DNA of 64,000 bases from the NCBI RefSeq assembly GCF_014650075.1, contig NZ_BMUG01000018.1:80274-144273 (forward strand), in the 5' to 3' direction. The notes under the pieces are model-generated. The model saw only the letters and a list, made by a program, of their open reading frames with translations. It was not told the DNA's origin and searched no databases. How positions within the stretch are numbered: the first letter of the stretch is position 1; every line of letters begins with the position of its first letter. A program made the position numbers and the translations under genes. Below, in pieces: positions 1 to 8,820 of this stretch. Origin of the DNA: Streptomyces microflavus (lineage in GTDB: Bacteria; Actinomycetota; Actinomycetes; Streptomycetales; Streptomycetaceae).

Positions 1-19
1 GGCACCGCAGGGGTGTGCT

Positions 20-436
20 CTATATCCGCAGAAGCTGGAGTTCGGCCAGGGTCGGAGGAGCACGGGCTCCCTCGGGCGCTCCGTACAGGGAGGCGGGGAC
101 TGCCTCCACTCTTGGCAGCAGGCACTCTGGCGAAGGGGTCAGTCCGGGGAGAGCGGGGCCCCCGCCCACCGCACCTGACGAACAGGTGGCTTCCGAGTGG
201 TCGGCGCCGCCGTCGTGGCAGCTGCCGTGCGGATCGGAACGGCACTCGTCGTGAGCGGACGCGGTCTCGTTCCCATGCCCGGCGACCATGGCGGCAGCGA
301 CCGGGCGCTCCGGCATCGGCAGGGCGCCGGGCGCCAGTGCGTGCATTCCGAGCAGCCCTGCCAGCAGCCCGAGGACGAGCAGCGCGCGCAGCCGCGGCGA
401 GGGCCGCGGTTTTACGACGTGCTCGATATGGGTCAC
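20..436 (-). CDS. DUF6153-type small His/Cys-rich exported protein
   Basis: Protein of 138 residues, function unknown. Residues about 17-38 form one hydrophobic stretch that could serve as signal or membrane anchor. The middle (about 50-95) is rich in His, Cys, Asp and Ser, for example HDECRSDPHGSCHDGG, which suggests metal binding outside the membrane. The protein ends LAELQLLRI, a C-terminal signature I associate with the DUF6153 family of actinomycetes. It is monocistronic as far as seen. A relative with the same plan and a C-terminal VLRI lies at 25700, beside the second BlaI/M56 pair, so both could belong to one envelope or metal-stress response. The family call rests on layout and C-terminus only. 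Confidence 0.7.
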   Translation of the reverse strand: MTHIEHVVKPRPSPRLRALLVLGLLAGLLGMHALAPGALPMPERPVAAAMVAGHGNETASAHDECRSDPHGSCHDGGADHSEATCSSGAVGGGPALPGLTPSPECLLPRVEAVPASLYGAPEGARAPPTLAELQLLRI

Positions 437-1128
437 GTGTTCATCCTAAGCATGTATCCGTCCCAGCGATCAGCCAGCGTGTGTGTGTCGCCTCGATCGC
501 TCATCGTGATCACGCAGCTCATGGCCCACACGGGGACACGACCCCGACGAGCCTGCAGCGACCTACGTCTCCTCGTGGTGCACCGCCGCTCAAGGCACCT
601 TGCACTGCCTGACTGGCCGCGCTATCGATGAAGCCCTGGCAGGGTGATCGGCACCGCGATCAGGCTGTCTGTCGGCCTCCGTGGTCGCCGGTCAGGGCAG
701 AGCGTGCCGGAGTGGGAAACACCTTCACCGACCTTGGGTAACCGGGACAAGCACGTCGTGACGTGCAACGTGGACAAGGGCGGCAGTCGGTGTGGGGCTT
801 CCGGTCTCGATCGCCTTGAACCAGCCGATCGCTGACAAGGTGGAGGTCGAGCGCGGCGGAAAGTGGCAGCGTCTCCGGCCGTCGAGGGCTCCTGGGACTG
901 GATGAAGGGCCGCGACGGCAAGGCGACCCGTGCCGGAGGGGGTGCCGTGGACCCCTCTTGGAATGAAGTCACTAAGGTGGTTAGTATGCACAGTCGAACC
1001 TTCGCCCGGTCGATCACCCGACAGGGGTGGCGGCGAAGGTACCGCCGAATCCGCAATGTCCACGCGGAGTCGAGGAGCTTGAATCACGCGCTCTCGGCAG
1101 GCGGCTGAGGAAGAAGGAGCTCGCCCCA
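437..1128. other. Intergenic region between divergent genes
   Basis: About 690 bases lie between the divergently read DUF6153-type and NlpC/P60 genes. Open frames here on both strands are Arg/Pro-rich, have no recognisable domain and are probably chance. The supported content is the inverted repeat at 971-985 and the ribosome binding site AAGGAG at 1114-1119 that sets the start of the following gene. Confidence 0.5.
971..985. promoter_or_regulatory. Inverted repeat ACTAA-GGTGG-TTAGT, BlaI-type operator candidate
   Basis: Perfect 5-bp arms around a 5-bp spacer, 144 bases before the NlpC/P60 start. The same layout occurs at 18835-18851 (AACTAA-ACGAC-TTAGTT) and, with one changed base per arm, at 25677-25691 (CCTAA-TGCCG-TTAGG). 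Two BlaI-family repressors are coded in this window. Binding by them is inferred. Confidence 0.5.
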
Positions 1129-2166
1129 GTGGCGTCCCACCGTCGTCCCAAGCAGCCGAACCACTCGTATGCGACCGTGCTCACGGCGACCGCGGCCGCC
1201 GCCGTGGCTCTCTCCACGCAGACCGCGTCGGCCGATCCGCTGCCGGACCCCAGTAAGAAGGGGGTCAAGGCGCAGGTCGACCGTCTCTACGAGGAGGCCA
1301 CACAGGCCACGGAGAAGTACAACGGTGCGGACGAGAAGCGGAAGACGCTGCAGAAGCAGGTCGAGGATCTGCAGGACACGGTCGCCAGCGGTCAAGCGGA
1401 GCTCAACTCCCTTCGCCACGGGTTGGGATCGATGGCCAGAGCGCAGTACCGCAGCGGTGGCGTCGACCCGTCGGTACAGCTTCTTCTCTCCTCCGACCCC
1501 GATGGGTACCTTGACAAGGCGTCCAGTCTTGACCGCCTGAGCGCCCAACAGGTCAGTGCGGTCCAGGAGTGGCAGTCGAAGCAGCGGGACCTCCAGCAGA
1601 AGCGCAATGAGGCGACGGTGAAACTCAAGGATCTTGAGAGCGCCCGCAAGGATATCGGGAGTAAGAAGAAGGAGATCCAGGGCAAGCTCGCAAAGGCCCG
1701 GGAGCTCCTCAATACCCTGACGGCCGAAGAGCGGGCCAAGATCACCGCTGAAGAGGATCGGGCCAACCGGTCCAGCGAGCGAGTCGAGCTCGGCAATGAG
1801 GCTAGCGCGTCGCAGCGTGGTGCCGCAGCCTTCGCTGCGGCCAAGAGCAGGGTCGGCATGCCGTACGTGTGGGGAGCGGCCGGGCCGAACTCCTTCGACT
1901 GCTCCGGTCTGACCTCCTGGGCATTCCAGCAGGCGGGTGTCGCCATTCCCCGCACATCGCAGACACAGGCGAATGCTGGCACCCGGATCAATTCCCTCAG
2001 CGCTCTCAAACCGGGCGACCTCATCATCATGCGTACCGACCTGAGCCATGTTGGCTTCTACGCTGGAAACGGGCAGATCCTCCACGCACCGAAGCCCGGT
2101 TCCCAGGTGCGCTACGAGTCGATCAGCCGCAGTGGGATGCCGTTCATGTGGGGCGTCCGCATCTGA
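1129..2166 (+). CDS. Secreted NlpC/P60 peptidoglycan endopeptidase
   Basis: Cell-wall hydrolase expected to cleave D-Glu-gamma-diaminopimelate links in stem peptides outside the cell. GTG at 1129 is preferred because AAGGAG sits 9 bases upstream; this gives 345 residues, and upstream in-frame codons lack a ribosome site. Residues about 10-38 form a signal peptide ending near TASA. Residues 45-220 are a long charged coiled coil (KRKTLQKQVEDLQDTV), as in RipA-type enzymes. The C-terminal domain carries the catalytic FDCSGL cysteine, the downstream LSHVGFYAG histidine and a third polar site. It reads away from the nuo operon, which ends just beyond it in convergent orientation. A BlaI-like inverted repeat lies upstream. 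Confidence 0.9.
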   Translation: MASHRRPKQPNHSYATVLTATAAAAVALSTQTASADPLPDPSKKGVKAQVDRLYEEATQATEKYNGADEKRKTLQKQVEDLQDTVASGQAELNSLRHGLGSMARAQYRSGGVDPSVQLLLSSDPDGYLDKASSLDRLSAQQVSAVQEWQSKQRDLQQKRNEATVKLKDLESARKDIGSKKKEIQGKLAKARELLNTLTAEERAKITAEEDRANRSSERVELGNEASASQRGAAAFAAAKSRVGMPYVWGAAGPNSFDCSGLTSWAFQQAGVAIPRTSQTQANAGTRINSLSALKPGDLIIMRTDLSHVGFYAGNGQILHAPKPGSQVRYESISRSGMPFMWGVRI

Positions 2167-2197
2167 GCACCCTCAAGCCCGCTTCACACCGGGCGCT

Positions 2198-3616
2198 TCA
2201 GCCGGCGAGCGGGCCGTCGAGAACCGCCAGAACAGGTCCTGCGGACAGACCGAGCACGAGGGAGGTCGCGGACGTGGTGTAAGCGACGATCCGCGAGGGT
2301 CGGTCACAGCCATAGCCCCTTGAGCCATCGCCTCGGGACATGGTCGGAACGATCCAGCGCAGGTAATAGAAGAGCGAGGCGACGGTGTTGACGGCGGCCA
2401 GCACGGCCAGCCAGGCGTAGTCGGCGTCGAAGACGGCGCTGAACGCTTGCAGTTTGCCGACGAAAACCGCAGTGGGCGGCGTCCCGACCAGGCCCAGCAA
2501 GCAAATGACGAGGCTTGCGGCAAGCAATGGCCGCTGTCGTGAGAGCCCCCTGTAGTCCGTGAGGTTACGGGCCTGGGGAAGCGCGGAGACCACCGCGAAG
2601 GCGCCGAGGTTGGTGACGGCGTACGCGGCGAGATAGTAGAGCAGCGCCTGTTGCGCCAGGTCCGATCGGCCGGCTACCGCAACGGGCATCAGAAGGTAGC
2701 CGACCTGGCTGACTGTGGAGTAGGCGAGCAGCCGCTTGACGTCACGCTGGAAGAACGCGGCGAGGTTTCCCAGCGTCATGGAGGCGGCTGCCAGTACGGC
2801 GATGAGCGCTGGCCAGCTGGGCATGTTGCCGGAGAGAAGGACGGCTCCGAGACGGTAGAGGGCCGCGAGCGCCCCGATCTTCGGCAGAGTGGTGAGAAGC
2901 GCGGCTACTGGGGGAGTGCTCCCCTGGACGGCGTCGGGGACCCAGAAGTGGGCCGGTACCGCCCCGGCTTTGAATGCGATCCCGGCGAGAAGCCCGATCG
3001 TGCCGACGGTGAGAAGGGCCCCGGGGGCCGTACGCAGTTCCGTGCTCAGCATCGGATACGCGGTGCCTCGCCCTGCGGCGTACAGCAGGGTGATACCGGT
3101 CAGCATGACCACGCCGAGGAGAGCTCCGACCACGTAGTACTTCAGTGCGGCTTCCGTTCCGGGCCCGTCCTTGCGGAAGCCCGCGAGCGCGTAGGCGGGA
3201 ATGCTGGCCAGAAGATATCCGGCTGCGAGCAGCAGCAGGTCCTGCGCGCCGGCGAGCATCAGGGCTCCGAGCGAGGCGAGTTGGACCAAGACGTAGAACT
3301 CGCTCTCCCTCGGATCGGCACGCAACGGGCCAACGGCCAGTCCCAGGACGGTCAGAGTGCCTCCGAGGATCACGATCCTGGAGGTGGTGGTCACGGGGTC
3401 CACGGCAAAGGCCGCACCGAAGGCGGTGGTGGGGGGCGTGGTTGCTGCCACGGAGGCTGCGGCGATGCCTCCGACGGACGCCGCTGCGGCTAGGACGGCA
3501 ACGACCCACTGCCGATTGCGCGGCAGCCACGAACCGAGCAGGAGTCCGAGGACTGCGGCAGCTGCCAGGAGGATTTCGGGAAGGATGTCGAGGGGGTTCT
3601 CGTTCATGCCGGTCAT
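2198..3616 (-). CDS. nuoN: NADH-quinone oxidoreductase subunit N-like
   Basis: Antiporter-like proton-pumping subunit of the complex I membrane arm. It has 472 residues, the normal size, with about 14 hydrophobic segments. The central part shows the NuoN/MrpD pattern: a Lys before KAGAVPAHFWVPDA and the following LLTTLPKIGALAALYR stretch, then AFFQRDVKRLLAYSTVSQVGY. It is the last gene of the minus-strand nuo run, and its start overlaps the nuoM stop by 4 bases. With L and M it supplies the three antiporter-type subunits, but no NADH module is coded nearby. Confidence 0.93.
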   Translation of the reverse strand: MTGMNENPLDILPEILLAAAAVLGLLLGSWLPRNRQWVVAVLAAAASVGGIAAASVAATTPPTTAFGAAFAVDPVTTTSRIVILGGTLTVLGLAVGPLRADPRESEFYVLVQLASLGALMLAGAQDLLLLAAGYLLASIPAYALAGFRKDGPGTEAALKYYVVGALLGVVMLTGITLLYAAGRGTAYPMLSTELRTAPGALLTVGTIGLLAGIAFKAGAVPAHFWVPDAVQGSTPPVAALLTTLPKIGALAALYRLGAVLLSGNMPSWPALIAVLAAASMTLGNLAAFFQRDVKRLLAYSTVSQVGYLLMPVAVAGRSDLAQQALLYYLAAYAVTNLGAFAVVSALPQARNLTDYRGLSRQRPLLAASLVICLLGLVGTPPTAVFVGKLQAFSAVFDADYAWLAVLAAVNTVASLFYYLRWIVPTMSRGDGSRGYGCDRPSRIVAYTTSATSLVLGLSAGPVLAVLDGPLAG

Positions 3617-5118
3617 CGCGCGAGCAGCTCCAGGACGGCTTGGGAGGCGGGCTCGATGACGTCGAGGAGGAAGCGCGGGGCCACCCCGAGGACTACGGCC
3701 AGGGCCAGCAGCGGGACGACGGCTGCGCTTTCATGGAGGCGGATGTCAGGAAACACGCGGGGGGTACCCGGAGTGTCCGGCAGCCTGAGTGGGCCGAGGA
3801 AGATCTGCTGGAACGCGCGCAGGAAGAGGCCGGCGGTGAGCAGGATGCCGAGCAGTGAGACGGCGGTGGCCAGCGGGCGTGGGCCGAGACTGCCTGTGAA
3901 GATCTGGAACTCGGCGATGAATCCGGAGAAGCCGGGAAGTCCCAGTGAGGCGAAGGCGGCCATGGCGGTCATGCCGGCGAACGCGGGTGCTTTGGCGGCG
4001 ATCCCCGAGTACGCGCCCATGTCGTACGTTCGCCCCCGCTCGTACAGCACTCCCGCGAGCAGGAACAGCGCGCCGGTGAGCAGACCGTGGCTGACCATCT
4101 GCGTCACTGCCCCGGTGACGGCGAGGGTGCGCGCTTGCTCGGACCCCTCGCTCACGGCGGCGGCCGCACCGACCGCGAGAAGGATGTAGCCCATGTGGTT
4201 CACAGAGGTGTAGGCGATCATGCGCTTGAAGTCCGTCTGGGCGAGTGCGACCAGCGCGCCGTAGACCACGGAGACGACCCCGATGACCACGATCACGAGC
4301 GCGTAGCGCCGCCACACGTCGGGGAGCATGGGCATTGCGATCCGCAGGAACCCGTACGTCCCCATCTTCAGCAGCACGCCGGCGAGGATCGCGGACCCTG
4401 CCGCGGGCGCCTCGGTGTGGGCGGGCGGCAGCCAGGTGTGGAAGGGCACTGTGGGTGTCTTGACAGCCAGACCGATTCCAATGGCGAGCAGGACCAGAGC
4501 CGCGTAGACGGAGCGGCCCGCGAGAGGGTTCTGTTCGGTCAGCTCGACCATGTCGAAGGTGTTCGGCGAGGCAGCGAGATAGAGGCCGATGAAACCCAGC
4601 AGCAGGGCGAGCGATCCGATGAAGGTGTAGAGGAAGAACTTCAGTGCCGCGTGGGCGGCGTTCTTGTGGCCCCACCCCGCGATGACGAAGTACATCGCCA
4701 CGATGGACAGGTCGAAGAAGACAAAGAAGAGGATCAGGTCGAGAGAGACGAACAGCCCGAGGCACGTGGTCTGGAGAAAGAGGAAGAGCGCGGCGAACTC
4801 GCGGACCCGGCGGGTCTCGCGCAGCGAGTGGACAGCGCACGCGAGGAACAGCACGCAGGTCAGAGCGAGTAGGGGAAGCGACAGTCCGTCCACGCCGACG
4901 TGGTACCCCACACCGGCGCTGGGGATCCAGCGTGCCCTGACCTCGTACTGCAAGCCTGCACCGTTCCGGTACCCAGACCACAGCACGATGACGAGTACGA
5001 GTTCGGAGGCCGCGACCGCTACCCAGATGGTGCGGAAGGCTGCACTCGGGGTGCGGCGCGGCAGGCCCAGCAGGAGGAGTGCGACGGCAGTCGGCGCGAA
5101 GACGAGGGCAGTGAGCAA
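3613..5118 (-). CDS. nuoM: NADH-quinone oxidoreductase subunit M-like
   Basis: Second antiporter-type subunit of the complex I membrane arm, 501 residues with about 14 predicted membrane helices. Recognisable are the conserved Glu region in the helix SLDLILFFVFFDLSIVAMYF, the TPTVPFHTWLPPAHTEAPAAG loop with Lys on TM7, and the LAQTDFKRMIAYTSVNHMGY repeat core. It lies between nuoL (4-base gap) and nuoN (4-base overlap), so all three are likely translated from one message. Confidence 0.94.
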   Translation of the reverse strand: MLTALVFAPTAVALLLLGLPRRTPSAAFRTIWVAVAASELVLVIVLWSGYRNGAGLQYEVRARWIPSAGVGYHVGVDGLSLPLLALTCVLFLACAVHSLRETRRVREFAALFLFLQTTCLGLFVSLDLILFFVFFDLSIVAMYFVIAGWGHKNAAHAALKFFLYTFIGSLALLLGFIGLYLAASPNTFDMVELTEQNPLAGRSVYAALVLLAIGIGLAVKTPTVPFHTWLPPAHTEAPAAGSAILAGVLLKMGTYGFLRIAMPMLPDVWRRYALVIVVIGVVSVVYGALVALAQTDFKRMIAYTSVNHMGYILLAVGAAAAVSEGSEQARTLAVTGAVTQMVSHGLLTGALFLLAGVLYERGRTYDMGAYSGIAAKAPAFAGMTAMAAFASLGLPGFSGFIAEFQIFTGSLGPRPLATAVSLLGILLTAGLFLRAFQQIFLGPLRLPDTPGTPRVFPDIRLHESAAVVPLLALAVVLGVAPRFLLDVIEPASQAVLELLAR

Positions 5119-5122
5119 CAGG

Positions 5123-6997
5123 TCACCTCACGAGGGCGAATACGACGGCGAGGACGGTGAGGCCCGCGACGGCCTGGGCGAGATATTGGTGCAGCTGGCC
5201 GGTTTGTGGCCGCCGGGCGAGCCGACCGAGTGCCCTGGTCGCGGCTGCTGTCGCACCCACCGCGTCGTCGACAGCGCGTTCGACCGTGTGGTCAGTCCAG
5301 ACTGCGAAGCGGAGGGTTGAGTACGCGGCTCCGTCGATGCACTGGTCGAGGATGCGGTCGTCGAAGGCTGCCGCAGTGCGGGCGAGCCAGAACACGGGCC
5401 GCACCACTAGCTTCTGCGCGACGCGCTCCAGAGTCAGCCAGTCTCGGCACCAGTTCTTCACCGGGCTGGGCAGGGCGAGCGTGCGATCCGCCCATGCCCA
5501 GGTGGCTCCCGCGGCGGAGAGGGCAAGTGCGCCGGAGAGAGCGAGTTCCCATCCGTGCGGCTGGGGTTGTGAGGTGCTGTCGAGTACGAGGTCCACATGG
5601 TCGCGCAGTGGCTGAAGGGTGAGCGGGGTCAGAGCGATGCATCCAAGGGCGAGCAGCACCAGAGGTGGCCCGGCTGAGCGTGGTACGCGCCGGGTGCCGT
5701 GCTGCTCGGTGTCGTATCTCTGCTGTTCCACCGCTGGCTCCGGGCGCCAGACGAACCACAGAGCTTTGGCACCGTAGACGGCGGACAGTACGGCGGCTGC
5801 CAGGCCAGTGACGTACAGCCATGGGCTGCTGCCGAGTGCAGCGGAGAGCAGGACGTCCTTGGCCGCCCACAGAGAGAGCGGCGGTAGTCCGGCCAGTGTG
5901 AGGGCGGCCGCGGTGAAGGTGACGCCGGCCGTACGGTAGCGGCGGGCCGCTCCACGCAGCGCGGGCAGCGCCTTCGTTCCGAGTGCGGTCAGCCACGCGC
6001 CCGCGACCAGGAACAGCAGGCTCTTCGCAGCGGCGTGGGCTACCAGTTGGAGGGCACCGCCCGTGATGGCGCCGGACCCTGCCGCCAGCACCATGAACCC
6101 GATCTGGGAACAGGTGGACGCTGCCAACAACTGCTTGAGATCAGTCTGCGCGACGGCGACGAGGCCGAGAGCGACGGCCGTCACGGCTCCTGTCCAGGCC
6201 ACCGCCTCGCTACCCCAGCCGGACGCATCCAGCAGCGGTCCGGTCCTGAGAAGCAGATACGCGCCTGCCACGACCATCGTCGCGGAGTGCAGCAGAGCGG
6301 AGACCGGGCTGGGGCCCTGCATGGCACGGGACAGCCAGAAGCTGAAGGGGAGCTGAGCGGACTTGCCGAAGGCGGCGGTCACAATGCCTGCCGTGATGAC
6401 GGATAGCCAGGGCTCCCCGGCACGCCCCAGATCATCAAGGCCAAGTGTCCCGGCCTGGCCGCTCGCGAGTGCGGCACCCGCTGCCAAATACAGGCCGAGA
6501 TCGGCGGTGCGGGTGGTCAGGAAGGCTGTGTTGGCGGCGTCGACGCGTACCGGCTCCCGCCACCAGAAGCCGATCAGGGCCCATGAAGTGGCGCCCATGA
6601 TCTCCCAGCTCATGAGCAGAACCGGCAGCGTGACAGCGGTCACCGTCACCAGCATGCTCGCAGCGAAGAGCAGCATCAGCCCGAAGAACCGGGCCCGTGC
6701 CTCGTTGGCTCCGAACTCTGTCGCGCTGAAGGCCAGGACAGCGAGGGTGATCGACGTGACGGTGACGGCCATCAGCCCCGACAGCCCGTCGACCCCGAGC
6801 TGGACCGGCAACTGATCGAGGAGCGGTGCCGACGCGGAGGGGCGCTGGAACGCGGCAGTGACCGCGAGCCCCAGGTCGGCGACGCCGACACCGAGCGCCA
6901 CGGCAGGCGCGAACCGGTCGACAGTCCGGCCGCAGGCAAGCAGCAGCATCCCGGTGACCAGAGGGAGCCCGACGAGGGCCCACAGGAGGGTGCTCAC
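5123..6997 (-). CDS. nuoL: NADH-quinone oxidoreductase subunit L-like
   Basis: Distal antiporter-like subunit of the complex I membrane arm with the long C-terminal lateral helix. GTG at 6997 is chosen because it overlaps the nuoK stop (GTGA). Longer upstream reading is out of character and antisense-like. The product is 624 residues, the usual size. The core shows KSAQLPFSFWLSRAMQGPSP, the LLHSATMVVAGAYLL helix and AQTDLKQLLAASTCSQIG. The later part has hydrophobic segments followed by a helical C-terminal region (RVAQKLVVRPVFWLA). Confidence 0.93.
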   Translation of the reverse strand: MSTLLWALVGLPLVTGMLLLACGRTVDRFAPAVALGVGVADLGLAVTAAFQRPSASAPLLDQLPVQLGVDGLSGLMAVTVTSITLAVLAFSATEFGANEARARFFGLMLLFAASMLVTVTAVTLPVLLMSWEIMGATSWALIGFWWREPVRVDAANTAFLTTRTADLGLYLAAGAALASGQAGTLGLDDLGRAGEPWLSVITAGIVTAAFGKSAQLPFSFWLSRAMQGPSPVSALLHSATMVVAGAYLLLRTGPLLDASGWGSEAVAWTGAVTAVALGLVAVAQTDLKQLLAASTCSQIGFMVLAAGSGAITGGALQLVAHAAAKSLLFLVAGAWLTALGTKALPALRGAARRYRTAGVTFTAAALTLAGLPPLSLWAAKDVLLSAALGSSPWLYVTGLAAAVLSAVYGAKALWFVWRPEPAVEQQRYDTEQHGTRRVPRSAGPPLVLLALGCIALTPLTLQPLRDHVDLVLDSTSQPQPHGWELALSGALALSAAGATWAWADRTLALPSPVKNWCRDWLTLERVAQKLVVRPVFWLARTAAAFDDRILDQCIDGAAYSTLRFAVWTDHTVERAVDDAVGATAAATRALGRLARRPQTGQLHQYLAQAVAGLTVLAVVFALVR

Positions 6998-7299
6998 TCC
7001 TTCAGCTCCGCCGCCATGTCGGTCATGTCGATTTCGCGAGACCGGAACAGGGCGGTGACCACCGCGAACCCGATCGCCATCTCCAGGGCCATGGCTGTGA
7101 CGGCCAAAACCACCAGTACCTGTCCCTCGGCGGCGGCTGGCGCGATGTAGTGCCAGGCTGCCGCTGCGGCGACGATCACCCCGCCCAGCATCAGTTCCAG
7201 GCCCATCATCAGCATGACGACGGACTGTTGGGTGAGGGCCCCGAACAGCCCGATGCAGAACAGAGCCGTGGCCAAGAGCAGGAAGAGCTCCAGATTCAC
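6994..7299 (-). CDS. nuoK: NADH-quinone oxidoreductase subunit K-like
   Basis: Small three-helix subunit of the complex I membrane arm (101 residues), with sequence similarity to MrpC. The conserved acidic residues in the membrane are visible in MMGLELMLGG (TM2) and in ALEMAIGFAVV (TM3). GTG at 7299 overlaps the nuoJ stop by 4 bases, and the gene's stop overlaps the nuoL start by 4 bases. This is the usual J-K-L order. Confidence 0.94.
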   Translation of the reverse strand: MNLELFLLLATALFCIGLFGALTQQSVVMLMMGLELMLGGVIVAAAAAWHYIAPAAAEGQVLVVLAVTAMALEMAIGFAVVTALFRSREIDMTDMAAELKE

Positions 7300-7868
7300 C
7301 GGCCGACACCTCCGCGGATCGGGTCGTCGGTGCTGGGGGCACGCAAGCTGTCGCCGAGCCGGTCGTACCGTCCACGCCGCGTGGCCAGTACCACCGTGGC
7401 GACGATGGTCGCGAACAGAGCCATGCCCAAGGTCATCATGGTGAGCATCTGCGGGCCCATCAGTGACATCCCGAGGTCCATAGTGGCGTCGGTCGGCGGC
7501 TTGCCCCGCCGGGCGGGCCACGGAGTGGAGAGGATTCCGGCGGCCAGCAGGACGAAGGCGGCGGCACAGATGGCGGTGGCACCCTGCTTGTTGTGCATCA
7601 TCGTCATCGGCGTGAGACCCGCCGGATTCATCATGTACATGATCATGAAGACGGCCATGATGGCCATCTCGATCGTCATCATCAGCACGATGACGATCCC
7701 CAGATAGTCCAGGCCCAGCAGCAGCACCTCGCCCCCCACGCACAGCAGGGAGGTGAGCAGGGCGAAGGTCGCGCGGGCCATGGAGTCGAAACGGAAGACC
7801 ATGACGCCGCCGGCCACCGCGAGGGCGGCCAAGCCCCAGAAGGCGACTTCGCTCAGCACGTACGGCAC
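7296..7868 (-). CDS. nuoJ: NADH-quinone oxidoreductase subunit J-like
   Basis: Five-helix membrane subunit of complex I, 190 residues. The TM3 stretch LDYLGIVIVLMMTIEMAIMAVF corresponds to the tyrosine-bearing bent helix that couples the quinone site to the antiporter subunits. A methionine-rich loop (LTPMTMMHNKQG) and a second Met-rich patch (MSLMGPQMLTMMTLGMA) are unusual and may reflect metal contact or just codon drift. ATG start; the preceding nuoH ends 10 bases away. Confidence 0.9.
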   Translation of the reverse strand: MPYVLSEVAFWGLAALAVAGGVMVFRFDSMARATFALLTSLLCVGGEVLLLGLDYLGIVIVLMMTIEMAIMAVFMIMYMMNPAGLTPMTMMHNKQGATAICAAAFVLLAAGILSTPWPARRGKPPTDATMDLGMSLMGPQMLTMMTLGMALFATIVATVVLATRRGRYDRLGDSLRAPSTDDPIRGGVGR

Positions 7869-7878
7869 CCTCTTCCCG

Positions 7879-8820
7879 TCACCGGACCAGCACCACCAGA
7901 GCGACCACCAACGCCTGCAGGATCGCGAGCGGTGTCAGGACGACCCAGGCCACCTCCATGTAGCGATCCATGCGCAAGGTCGGAACCTTGCGCCGGATCC
8001 AGACAAGGAACGCCAGCACGGCCACTGTTTTGAGGACCGTCCAGAGCCACGGGGGAAGCAGCGGTCCGTTGCCCCCGCCGAGGAAGAGCGGGACGCTGAA
8101 AGCAGCAGCCACAGTCAGTAGCAGCCAACGGCCGCCCAGAAAGACGATCCGATCAACTCCCGAGAGCTCGGCGGCCGCACCGCCTGCCACATCCCGCCCG
8201 GCAGGCTGATCGAACGGGCCCCAGAAGGCCATCGCCATCGCACTCAGAAGATAGATGGCGAAGGCGACAGGCATCCATACGGCGAACCACAGGCCCGCCT
8301 GGGTATCGACGACCTCTCCCACCCGCAAGGACTCCGCACCCAGCGCGGCGGTGGTGATCGCGAGCATATGGGGAAGTTCGTAGGCAAGTCCCTGTGCAAG
8401 GAAGCGATAGCCGCCGATCAGTGCGAGCGTCGAATTCGGCCCCCACCCCGCAAGCCACACAGCCGCCCATGCGAGGGCCTCCATCGCGTTGAACCACACG
8501 ATTCCGTCAGCGAGATCGCTGACGGACCGGAAACCGAGAGGGACTACGGCGGCGGCTAGCAATGCCGCGACCGGCAGGAGGACCACGCCCAGCCGAGTCA
8601 GGGCCACATCGGCCGCGGTCGTACGACGCCGTTGCTGCACCAGCAGCCTCAGCACTTCCCGACCAGGTGCGCCCGCAGCCGCAGCAGCCTCAAGGGGTGA
8701 CCGGGGTCGCGGCCTCGCCGCTGCGAACGAAAGTACGGCATCGAAGGAGGCCGCCCCAAGCGCGGCTACGGCCAGCGCCATTGGCAGCAGAGCGGTTGCC
8801 CAGAGAGGGGCCTCACTCAT
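7879..8820 (-). CDS. nuoH: NADH-quinone oxidoreductase subunit H-like
   Basis: Membrane subunit that in complete complexes forms the quinone chamber together with NuoB and NuoD. ATG at 8820 is preferred because hydrophobic sequence starts directly after it (MSEAPLWATALLPMALAV) and it overlaps the preceding stop by 8 bases. The product is 313 residues, shorter than typical actinobacterial NuoH (often above 400). The segment LAQGLAYELPHMLAITTAALGAES matches the conserved cytosolic Glu-rich loop, and WIRRKVPTLRMDRYMEVAW matches the C-terminal RxPRxRxDQ-type motif. Confidence 0.9.
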   Translation of the reverse strand: MSEAPLWATALLPMALAVAALGAASFDAVLSFAAARPRPRSPLEAAAAAGAPGREVLRLLVQQRRRTTAADVALTRLGVVLLPVAALLAAAVVPLGFRSVSDLADGIVWFNAMEALAWAAVWLAGWGPNSTLALIGGYRFLAQGLAYELPHMLAITTAALGAESLRVGEVVDTQAGLWFAVWMPVAFAIYLLSAMAMAFWGPFDQPAGRDVAGGAAAELSGVDRIVFLGGRWLLLTVAAAFSVPLFLGGGNGPLLPPWLWTVLKTVAVLAFLVWIRRKVPTLRMDRYMEVAWVVLTPLAILQALVVALVVLVR